DNA from: Burkholderiaceae bacterium | GTDB taxonomy: Bacteria; Pseudomonadota; Gammaproteobacteria; Burkholderiales; Burkholderiaceae | Assembly (NCBI GenBank): GCA_947380285.1 | Contig: CANCQD010000058.1 | Coordinates: 1 to 14,646 of the forward strand | Reading direction: 5' to 3' | DNA length: 14,646 nt | Shown here: piece after piece, positions 7,363-14,646 of the stretch | How positions within the stretch are numbered: the stretch's first letter is position 1 | Layout: every line of letters starts with the position of its first letter | Made by a program: the position numbers and the translations under genes | The notes under the pieces: model-generated | Databases searched by the model: none | Told to the model about the DNA's origin: nothing | What the model saw: only the letters and a program-made list of their open reading frames with translations

Positions 7363-8154
7363 ATGAACAACAAAGTAATTCCTGCGTTTGCTTGGTTTAT
7401 TCCATTAGCCCCTCTTGCGCTCGCTTATGCCATTTACTTTGGTGAACTGCAAACCAGTAGTTTTTTATTCATCAATCGGTTTACGCAACTACTACCAGAC
7501 ACCCTTTGGGCTTGGCTGACTTTTTTAGGTAATGGCTGGGGATTGTTTGCTTTCACTTTTCCATTACTGCTGATAGCGCCTCGCTTGTTAACCGCCGGAA
7601 TATTTGCTGGGGCCATTACTGCTTTAGCAAGCTTTAGTCTCAAACGCATCTTTGACCTACCAAGGCCTGAAAGCGTACTTAATAGTGAAAGTTTTTATCA
7701 TTTTGGAGAACCCTTGTTGAGCAAGGCATTCCCATCGGGTCATACCTTAACTGCATTTGCTATCGCAAGCGCGCTGTATTTCGCCTGCGATCAATCTAAG
7801 CGCATCAAAATTTCTCCGTTATTTATTGTGGCCTCACTTGTAGGTCTTTCGCGAATTGGGGTCGGAGCCCACTGGCTCTCAGATGTTTTAGCTGGAGCGG
7901 GAATTGGTATTTGGTGCGGAATGATCGGTGCAATACTTGCACAATATGTTCCTGAAGCTCAGCTCACACCCAAGAATTTCTGGCCTCGCTTCATTGCACT
8001 TAGTGGTGGGGCTGCAATATATGCGCATTTCACCCAGACGATGGATCTCGAACTGAATCTGCCACTGCAATACGTCTCAATTGCTATCGTAGTCATTACC
8101 TTGGTCTTTTTTGTTAAAGCACAATTTATTCAAAGCTCAGGAACTCCAAAGTAA
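7363..8154 (+). CDS. PAP2-family membrane phosphatase
   Basis: This 263-residue polytopic membrane phosphatase has the complete type-2 phosphatidic acid phosphatase signature. Lys94 with six residues to Arg101-Pro102 is motif 1, PSGH at 124-127 is motif 2, and Ser163-Arg164, His170 and Asp174 form motif 3. Relatives dephosphorylate lipid phosphates such as undecaprenyl diphosphate, phosphatidylglycerol phosphate or lipid A. In this gene run, recycling of an undecaprenyl carrier or trimming of a lipid phosphate is the likely job. The motifs alone do not choose the substrate. About 60 residues after motif 3 contain two or so further hydrophobic segments, somewhat more than minimal PAP2 proteins have. 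The start codon is 5 bp after the GT9 stop and the stop is 3 bp before rlmJ, so it sits inside an operon. Confidence 0.88.
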   Translation: MNNKVIPAFAWFIPLAPLALAYAIYFGELQTSSFLFINRFTQLLPDTLWAWLTFLGNGWGLFAFTFPLLLIAPRLLTAGIFAGAITALASFSLKRIFDLPRPESVLNSESFYHFGEPLLSKAFPSGHTLTAFAIASALYFACDQSKRIKISPLFIVASLVGLSRIGVGAHWLSDVLAGAGIGIWCGMIGAILAQYVPEAQLTPKNFWPRFIALSGGAAIYAHFTQTMDLELNLPLQYVSIAIVVITLVFFVKAQFIQSSGTPK

Positions 8155-8157
8155 TTT

Positions 8158-9045
8158 ATGTTTAGCTATCGACATGCTTTTCATGCTGGCAGTCATGCTG
8201 ACATCCTGAAGCATCTGACCTTAATTCATTTGGTCGAGTACCTGCAAGAGAAGCCTGGGGCACTGACGATTGTAGATACACATGCTGGCGCTGGCATTTA
8301 CAGCCTCAAGGATGGCTTTTCTACGGTGAGCAAAGAGGCTGATGGTGGGATTTTTCGCCTTCATCAGTTTATCGAAACTTGCAAACATGCAAACATACCC
8401 ATTCCGGAAAGCATCCAAGAGTATGTGAAATGCATTGATCTGGAAAATGCAGAAGGAGAACTCTCCACTTATCCAGGCTCCCCCTTCATTCTGGCTCACT
8501 TGTTACGTCAGCAAGATCGTCTCAAATTATTTGAACTACATCCCAAAGAAATTGATATCCTGAGACACAATATTGGTCAGCTAAAGCAGTCTAAGCAGAT
8601 TGATATTTATGCCGAGGATAGCTTTGCCCGACTCAAAGGCCTGCTCCCTCCCCCTAGTCGACGCGGCTTAGTTTTAATTGATCCCTCCTACGAAGACAAG
8701 CAAGACTATCGCTATCTAGAAGTTGCCATGGAAGAGGCTCTACAACGTTTTGCTACTGGCTGCTATGCAATTTGGTACCCCGTACTCTCGAGAAGAGAGT
8801 CAGCAGCCCTACCAGATCGCCTGAAAAAGATCGCAGCCACCCATCAACGTTCTTGGCTACATACAGAGTTGCGCGTTGAAAATGCGCCGGGTGAACGTCG
8901 CTTACAAGCAAGCGGTATGTTCGTCATCAATCCCCCATGGACTCTAGAGAAACACTTGGCACAGGCTCTACCAGTTTTGGTTAAAGCCCTCGGAATCAAC
9001 GGCGGCGGCCAGTTTTTATTGAAAAGCTTCGAAGCGAAGAACTAA
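8158..9045 (+). CDS. rlmJ: 23S rRNA (adenine2030-N6)-methyltransferase
   Basis: This 295-residue cytoplasmic enzyme uses S-adenosylmethionine to make m6A at A2030 of 23S rRNA. The family hallmark N-terminus SYRHAFHAGSHADILKH is present at residues 3-19. The cofactor-binding motif I is VDTHAGAGIY (39-48), FELHP follows at 125-129, and the C-terminal core has GMFVINPPWTL (253-263). The catalytic motif IV, usually DPPY in E. coli RlmJ, reads DPSY at 175-178 here. Length is close to E. coli RlmJ. It begins 3 bp after the PAP2 stop, so it is probably the last gene of the plus-strand run, although its housekeeping function is unrelated to glycan synthesis. Its TAA (9043-9045) overlaps the stop codon of the opposing SOUL-family gene. 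Confidence 0.93.
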   Translation: MFSYRHAFHAGSHADILKHLTLIHLVEYLQEKPGALTIVDTHAGAGIYSLKDGFSTVSKEADGGIFRLHQFIETCKHANIPIPESIQEYVKCIDLENAEGELSTYPGSPFILAHLLRQQDRLKLFELHPKEIDILRHNIGQLKQSKQIDIYAEDSFARLKGLLPPPSRRGLVLIDPSYEDKQDYRYLEVAMEEALQRFATGCYAIWYPVLSRRESAALPDRLKKIAATHQRSWLHTELRVENAPGERRLQASGMFVINPPWTLEKHLAQALPVLVKALGINGGGQFLLKSFEAKN

Positions 9046-9688
9046 TCATGCAAGTTCATCATGACCTCATTACGCCGCATGAAGGGTAAAGTCCATGGCG
9101 GGTTGTAACGCGAGAAATTAGGGGCTCCAACACCTTGAAGATTGCGTGTTTTCATCCACTGCTCAAGTTCCAGCGTTTTCTCGGCAACTTTTTGCTGATT
9201 ATAAAAACCGGTAAAACTGATTACCGCCTTTTTGATCGCGGGAATTTGACGTAATTGCACCTGTGAATTCATCGGCTTAGGTATTGTTTCTATGGTGTAC
9301 TCTGCGGGCATGACAAATGACACAGTCCATTTGCCTGCGTTAGATTCAACTCCTACAGGGACTGTCATGGCAATCTTTGCACTATTTTGCTTTTGATCCT
9401 CAACCATTACAGGTGCGGTCATGGCAATTTTTTCACTGACTTGATTCTGACCAAAAATATAGGCTGCAATTAAACGAAATCCTTGACTAGAGGCCGCATC
9501 TAAATCGCCATCGACTTGAACTTCGGCCACAATCATTGGGGCATAGGATCGAATTTCAAACGGAGGTTCTTTTTCGAGAACAGAATATTTCGGCTCTTCA
9601 GTTGCCATTACTGCTCCTGCAAAAGTGAGCGCAATGGAAATGAGAGCGCCCTTATAGAAAGAATGACTCAATCGATCGCTAAAAAACA

Positions 9689-9695
<7 letters not shown>
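9042..9695 (-). CDS. exported SOUL-family haem-binding-like protein
   Basis: The gene encodes 217 residues from the ATG at 9695, or 215 from the ATG at 9689. A Sec signal peptide is apparent: basic N-terminus, hydrophobic core ALISIALTFAGAVMA, and a likely cut after Ala31 (VMA). The mature part is a SOUL/HBP domain, marked by KYSVLEKEPPFEIRSY near the start, SEKIAMTAPVMVE and KIAMTVPV in the middle, WTVSFVMP, and YNPPWTLPFMRRNEV near the end. Eukaryotic members bind haem; haem binding by bacterial exported members is less certain, and no obvious axial ligand can be named here. The inner ATG forms TAATG with the stop of the upstream LD-carboxypeptidase gene, suggesting translational coupling. 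Its TAG overlaps the rlmJ stop on the other strand. Confidence 0.88.
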
Positions 9696-11088
<1,393 letters not shown>

Positions 11089-11553
11089 TTAGGTCGAATG
11101 AACATCAGCCCAGCAATTGGGCGTCTCATAGAGACGAATGGCAGATAGCTCCAAATGACCATCAAAGGCTTTGCTAAACACCGGCTTTAATATTGCAAAT
11201 GCAGCATTTGCCAAGTTTTCTACAGTAGGCACGTGCTCCATGATGACTGTCTTATGGTTGGGCAAGGTTGCCAAGAAAGCCACTAAACCTTCATCCTCTT
11301 TAGCCACTAAAAATGCATGATCCCAAAGATCGACAACATATTGATTGGTTAAGCGTTTGATATCCCCAAAATCCAGCACCATGCCATCGTCAGCCTTACC
11401 AGGATGATCTGCCACTTCTCCAGTGAGCGTGACTTCAATTGCATAACGGTGTCCATGCAGATGACGACATTGACCGCCATGATTGGGAATGCGATGTCCT
11501 GAGTCAAACTCAAGACGGCGGGTAATAGAAATGTCTGGCTGTTTTTTTATCAT
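11089..11553 (-). CDS. queD: 6-carboxy-5,6,7,8-tetrahydropterin synthase
   Basis: This 154-residue cytoplasmic enzyme converts dihydroneopterin triphosphate into 6-carboxytetrahydropterin, the first committed step to preQ0 and queuosine. It has the fold of 6-pyruvoyltetrahydropterin synthase. Zinc ligands His20, His33 and His35 and the catalytic Cys29 lie in the motifs SGHRI and CRHLHGH. Further conserved residues are Asp78-His79, PTVENLA at 109-115 and the substrate-holding Glu143 (LYETPN). The CxxxHGH spacing is the QueD type. It follows queE by 35 bp and abuts tadA. The product feeds directly into QueE, the adjacent upstream gene; the next enzyme, QueC, is not encoded in this window. Confidence 0.94.
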   Translation of the reverse strand: MIKKQPDISITRRLEFDSGHRIPNHGGQCRHLHGHRYAIEVTLTGEVADHPGKADDGMVLDFGDIKRLTNQYVVDLWDHAFLVAKEDEGLVAFLATLPNHKTVIMEHVPTVENLANAAFAILKPVFSKAFDGHLELSAIRLYETPNCWADVHST

Positions 11554-11588
11554 TAGGTACTTATTTAATCAATTTGTGCTGAGCGAAA

Positions 11589-12242
11589 TCACCGAATCCC
11601 AATCAGTTTATGGGACTGCAAACTCAATCTCCACAAGGGGCGCTTTTGACACAAGCTTACCGCTAACTCAGTATTCCTTTTAAGGTTTAGGCCATCCATA
11701 GGCTGCAAGAAACGATTGCGATAATCCATTCCCTCGAACCGCGCCATCTGCTTTTCCAACTCTCGGAGATCATTTTGCGGAATCACTAGTTTTAACTCAT
11801 CCGCCTGAAGAACAATTAATTCAGAGCCAGCTTTTGGACTTACACAAATCCAATCAACCCCTTTGGGAACCTTAATGGTGCCATTCGTTTCAATTGCCAC
11901 TGCAAAACCTTTTTGATGAAGCGCTGCAATTAATGCATCATCTAATTGCAAGAGAGGCTCTCCACCGGTGAAAACTACATATCTTTGCTGAGGGCCAGCA
12001 GAGGTACTTCGCCATGAGGCCTCAATTGCATCTGCAAGCAAAGTTGCAGTCTCAAACTTACCCCCGCCCGTTCCATCATTACCCACAAAATCGGTATCGC
12101 AAAACTGGCAAATAGCCGAAGCACGATCTTCTTCACGCCCACTCCAAAGATTGCATCCTGCGAAACGACAAAATACAGCCGCCCTACCAGCGTGGGCACC
12201 TTCGCCCTGGAGCGTGGGAAATAGTTCTTTTACGGTATACAT
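11589..12242 (-). CDS. queE: 7-carboxy-7-deazaguanine synthase
   Basis: This 217-residue radical SAM enzyme rearranges 6-carboxytetrahydropterin into 7-carboxy-7-deazaguanine, the second step towards preQ0. The N-terminus TLQGEGAHAGR is the family hallmark. The iron-sulphur site is Cys30, Cys45 and Cys48, a CX14CX2C spacing instead of the common CX3CX2C, as known for Burkholderia multivorans QueE. SAM- and substrate-contacting segments follow: TGGEP at 92-96, ETNGT at 118-122 and SPKAG at 135-139. The C-terminal QPMDG and WRLSLQSHKLIGIR also match the family. It starts 28 bp after the end of the lipoprotein gene upstream, with no strong ribosome-binding site visible, so it could belong to that transcript or have its own promoter. 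Confidence 0.94.
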   Translation of the reverse strand: MYTVKELFPTLQGEGAHAGRAAVFCRFAGCNLWSGREEDRASAICQFCDTDFVGNDGTGGGKFETATLLADAIEASWRSTSAGPQQRYVVFTGGEPLLQLDDALIAALHQKGFAVAIETNGTIKVPKGVDWICVSPKAGSELIVLQADELKLVIPQNDLRELEKQMARFEGMDYRNRFLQPMDGLNLKRNTELAVSLCQKRPLWRLSLQSHKLIGIR

Positions 12243-12270
12243 AGCAATGCATCTATTTTAAGCGCTTTGC

Positions 12271-12999
12271 TTATTTCCAGGAGATTAGCTGCCACTCCAG
12301 GTAGTCCTCCCACAAGGCACCATTCCACCTCATGCCTCCAAGCAAATAGCGTCCGGAGGATCTACGGACGACCCAGCGGCCAATTTCAGGAGAAAACCAG
12401 AGCTCCTCCTCGCGATAATTGGAAAGCCTAAAGATATCTTGACTCTGAAAGTAAGGGATTTCGTTTCGGTATTTGAGGGTCAAGAATTGGCCTGCGGGAA
12501 CCGATAAACGCTCCCACTGGGAAGCATTCATACTCAAGCCCCAGTAATAACTGCCATCGGGATAACCCAAGACTTCGTATCTCGATTGATAAAAACTACT
12601 CCAATTCGCCTTTAATTGCTCGGGCCAGAGGGGAATCGCAATAGTGAGCTTTTGAGGGGGATTCCAATGCGGATCTTGAACTACAAATCCCCAAGGCGAC
12701 TGAATTTCATCTGGTAATGGACCAGCCTTAACACCCACACGCGAGATTCGAATCTGGTCCCCAACAGAAACCACCCGCTCAGTCACGGTATCAACTAGCT
12801 CTTGATTAAATACATTGCGAACCTGATAAACCCATTCTTGGCCAAGCTTTGGAGCACGAACTACCGGCGTTACTTGGGGTTGAGATTCAACAACGCCCTT
12901 TGGATAGGGTTGTGAAGAAATACAAGCCGCCAAGAATAATGGCAGCATGAAAAGAAAGTATTTTTGTAGATCTTTTATTTGTAGGAAGTGAGTTGCCAT
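12271..12999 (-). CDS. putative lipoprotein, tandem paralog of its upstream neighbour
   Basis: This is a 242-residue protein of a family I do not recognise. From the ATG at 12999 it has a Sec lipoprotein signal: about 13 polar residues, then FLFMLPLFLAAC with Cys26 as the lipidated residue. I chose this start because a farther upstream in-frame start (13077) is non-ATG and would bury the signal, while the inner ATG at 12948 leaves only eight residues before the cysteine. An AGAGGG lies nine bases upstream of the chosen start. The mature part has blocks shared with the upstream gene: VRAPKLGQEWVY, LPDEIQSPWGFV, IPLWP, VPAGQFLTLKY, IGRWVVRRSSG and EWQLISWK. The signal-peptide codons overlap the end of the upstream gene by 25 bp in another frame. 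Role unknown; presumably envelope-anchored. Confidence 0.78.
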   Translation of the reverse strand: MATHFLQIKDLQKYFLFMLPLFLAACISSQPYPKGVVESQPQVTPVVRAPKLGQEWVYQVRNVFNQELVDTVTERVVSVGDQIRISRVGVKAGPLPDEIQSPWGFVVQDPHWNPPQKLTIAIPLWPEQLKANWSSFYQSRYEVLGYPDGSYYWGLSMNASQWERLSVPAGQFLTLKYRNEIPYFQSQDIFRLSNYREEELWFSPEIGRWVVRRSSGRYLLGGMRWNGALWEDYLEWQLISWK

Positions 13000-13676
13000 T
13001 GGTAGCTGCCCTCTAAAATTTCTGCACCAATTTGACCTTGAATCCTGTAAGAACCAGATGATTCGCGAGCTACCCAACGGCCAATACTAGGAGCAAACCA
13101 AATAGTCTCTTTGCGAATGCAGTTCACTTTATTGGCATCCTCACTGTCATAGTTGATGAGGTTTTGATAACGTAAAGTCAAAAAAGTTCCAGCAGGTACG
13201 GTGATTTGCTCCCAACCCTGCGCACTCATATATTCTTGCCAACCCAATACGTTATCGGAATATCCAGCCACACTATATTTAGTACTGAACTGCTTGCTCC
13301 AGCTAGCAGTGAATTCTTGAGGCCACAAAGGAATTGGCGGTTTAAAGCTCATCACGCGCGGCCAAGATGTGTCGGTCTGCACCATTCCCCAAGGACCCTG
13401 AATCTCACTAGGTAACTTTGCGCCACTCTCGTCCGAACGATCAATCACAATACTTGATCCTAGGCTAGCCACTTTTTCGGTAATGACATCTAATACCTTG
13501 CCATTAAAAGTATCGCGCTTTACATAGGTCCATTCCTGCCCCACCTGAGGAGCTCGAACAATCGGCGTAGGAGTCGGCTGTGCAACTGGCGTTCCCCTTT
13601 GATAAGCCAGTGGCACACCACAAGCTATTGGTGCTAAGGCAGCTGATGCAATGAAAGTACGGCGCGATAAGTTCAT
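12975..13676 (-). CDS. putative Tat-exported protein, tandem paralog of its downstream neighbour
   Basis: This is a 233-residue protein of a family I do not recognise. The N-terminus MNLSRRTFIASAALAPIACG is a twin-arginine-type signal (SRRTF, Arg5-Arg6, then a modest hydrophobic stretch). Cys19 might be a lipidation site, but the -3 residue is Pro, so the lipobox is poor and cleavage by signal peptidase I is equally possible. A Pro/Thr-rich linker near 30-40 precedes the conserved domain, whose blocks (VRAPQVGQEWTY, LPSEIQGPWGMV, IPLWP, VPAGTFLTLRY, IGRWVARESSG, YQWQLTSYK) recur in the next gene. The ATG is supported by AGGGG a few bases upstream. Tat export would suggest folding before export, yet the paralog next door uses Sec. 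Confidence 0.8.
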   Translation of the reverse strand: MNLSRRTFIASAALAPIACGVPLAYQRGTPVAQPTPTPIVRAPQVGQEWTYVKRDTFNGKVLDVITEKVASLGSSIVIDRSDESGAKLPSEIQGPWGMVQTDTSWPRVMSFKPPIPLWPQEFTASWSKQFSTKYSVAGYSDNVLGWQEYMSAQGWEQITVPAGTFLTLRYQNLINYDSEDANKVNCIRKETIWFAPSIGRWVARESSGSYRIQGQIGAEILEGSYQWQLTSYK

Positions 13677-13740
13677 TTATTTCCCCTGCTTTGAATGAAA
13701 GATTCTGACAATTATTGTAAATCTGAATCTGAGGGGTAAG
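13677..13740 (-). promoter_or_regulatory. possible promoter with nested dyads
   Basis: This is the gap between the radical SAM stop and the Tat-signal gene on the same strand. On the minus strand TACAAT (13719-13714) is a good -10 box placed about 37 bases before the ATG, but no good -35 is found at the right distance. A palindrome ACAAT-T-ATTGT covers 13708-13718, enclosed by AGATTC (13700-13705) and GAATCT (13725-13730) as inverted arms. No T run follows, so a terminator is unlikely. An operator overlapping the -10 box is possible but unproven. Confidence 0.3.
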
Positions 13741-14646
13741 CTATTGAAATAAGATCTTCTCAATGAAGTTTTTAGGCACTGTTGTCTTGGGAATAGTCAT
13801 CCCAAGCCCATCAAACCAAGTGTGCGCTTTGATGTCAAAACCTACGCCATGCATATAGTTGTAAATAGCCTTTTTTAACCCTTGTCCTAAAGCATCATGA
13901 TCAACACCAGTAGGATCAATAAAGCTAACGTCATTTTTCGCAAAAGTAATTTCTGGCAATGGGATTAATTCAATTCCATACTCTTGTGGATTGATGCCAA
14001 CCGGGGAATGCACTGTACAAATAAAGCGGTGAAAGAATCCACTTTGAATGCAGCCATTCTCAAAAAGTTGCCTTACATATTCCAAAGCATCTACTGTTTC
14101 TTGCACGGTTTGCGTGGGAAAACCATACATGAGATAGGCATGCACTAAGATGCCAGCATCTGAAAATCCTTTGGTAACCTGAGCGACCTGCTCAACTGAC
14201 ACACCCTTCTTCATTAAATTAAGTAGGCGATCAGAGGCTACCTCAAGACCGCCAGACATAGCGATGCAACCGCTTCTTGCCAAAAGATCAGCCAATTCAG
14301 AAGTAAAGGTTTTTTCAAAACGAATATTCCCCCACCAAGAGATAAGCACCTTACGACGGATGAGCTCCTCAGCTAAGGCCTTTAATGCTTTCGGGGGAGC
14401 GGCCTCATCTACAAAATGAAAGCCAGTCTGACCAGTCTCTGCAACTATTTGCTCAATACGGTCTACCAATAAACTTGCTGACGCAGTTTCATAACGAGAA
14501 ATATAGTCGAGAGAGACATCACAGAAGCTACATTTTTTCCAATAACAGCCATGTGCAACTGTTAGCTTATTCCAGCGGCCATCGCTCCAAAGACGATGCA
14601 TGGGATTTAACATGTCCAGAAGCGATAAATAGGAATCTAAAGGCAA
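13741..14646 (-). CDS. radical SAM protein (B12-binding type), N-terminus outside window
   Basis: The gene runs off the right edge; 301 C-terminal codons are visible and the true start lies beyond 14646. An in-frame TTG at the very edge is not evidence of a start. The iron-sulphur site is HGCYWKKCSFCD, visible residues 32-43, giving cysteines spaced CX4CX2C rather than the classical CX3CX2C. FHFVDEAAPP, ISWWGNIRFE, SGGLEVASDRLL and AYLMYGFPTQT follow, fitting the radical SAM barrel of proteins that usually carry an N-terminal cobalamin-binding domain, which would be in the missing part. The substrate is unknown. The stop lies 64 bp before the Tat-signal gene, so they may or may not be co-transcribed. 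Confidence 0.8.
   Translation of the reverse strand: MPLDSYLSLLDMLNPMHRLWSDGRWNKLTVAHGCYWKKCSFCDVSLDYISRYETASASLLVDRIEQIVAETGQTGFHFVDEAAPPKALKALAEELIRRKVLISWWGNIRFEKTFTSELADLLARSGCIAMSGGLEVASDRLLNLMKKGVSVEQVAQVTKGFSDAGILVHAYLMYGFPTQTVQETVDALEYVRQLFENGCIQSGFFHRFICTVHSPVGINPQEYGIELIPLPEITFAKNDVSFIDPTGVDHDALGQGLKKAIYNYMHGVGFDIKAHTWFDGLGMTIPKTTVPKNFIEKILFQ

Noticed and set aside
8221..8499. Minus-strand open frame of 92 codons inside rlmJ
   Set aside because: Shadow of the conserved RlmJ coding frame; no ribosome-binding site or recognisable domain.
11554..11588. Possible preQ1 riboswitch or terminator between queE and queD
   Set aside because: The 35-bp gap is too short and shows no stem with a loop-and-tail pattern of a preQ1 aptamer and no hairpin with a T run.
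12260..12267. AAGCGCTT palindrome ahead of queE
   Set aside because: Only eight bases, no flanking extension and no promoter match at a proper distance; likely chance.
13000..13077. Extended N-terminus of the second paralog, starting at 13077
   Set aside because: It is a non-ATG start inside the upstream gene and would put 26 residues ahead of a complete lipoprotein signal.

Overview
The window looks like a core-chromosome stretch of a moderate-GC betaproteobacterium of the order Burkholderiales. Polynucleobacter or a close relative is my best guess. This rests on gene content, the family flavour of the proteins (for example QueE with a CX14CX2C cluster motif, as known from Burkholderia multivorans) and moderate GC. 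It is not based on any database match. I see no mobile element, CRISPR array, rRNA or tRNA.

Layout. (1) 104-2638: a copper module. A small CopZ-like metallochaperone (minus strand) is divergent from a full-length CopA-type P1B ATPase (plus strand), with only 51 bp between the start codons. (2) 2646-3443: a DUF3047-type lipoprotein on the minus strand, convergent with copA. (3) 3491-9045: a tightly packed plus-strand run of GT39-type membrane glycosyltransferase, flippase-like membrane protein, GT9 (heptosyltransferase-like) transferase, PAP2 phosphatase, and the 23S rRNA methyltransferase gene rlmJ. The first four read as one envelope-glycan module, in which a polyprenyl-phosphate-linked sugar is made, moved or recycled and transferred. 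The exact product cannot be read from sequence. (4) 9042-14646: a minus-strand run, right to left: a radical SAM protein (cut by the window edge), two tandem paralogous exported proteins (one with a twin-arginine signal, one a Sec lipoprotein), queE, queD, tadA, an LD-carboxypeptidase gene (TTG start) and an exported SOUL-family haem-binding-like protein.

How they work together. queE and queD give two steps of preQ0/queuosine synthesis, and tadA makes inosine. Both products occupy tRNA wobble position 34, so queE-queD-tadA is a small wobble-modification unit. It is followed, through stop/start overlaps, by murein-peptide recycling (LD-carboxypeptidase) and the SOUL protein. The plus-strand and minus-strand runs meet tail to tail with overlapping stop codons at 9042-9045.

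Nothing here is clearly a new defence or mobile system. The points most worth a second look are: the tandem paralogs with two different export signals; the GT9 protein with Ser where heptosyltransferase I has its catalytic Asp; the four-gene glycan module; the acidic insert in the flippase-like protein; and the dyad in the short copper promoter region.
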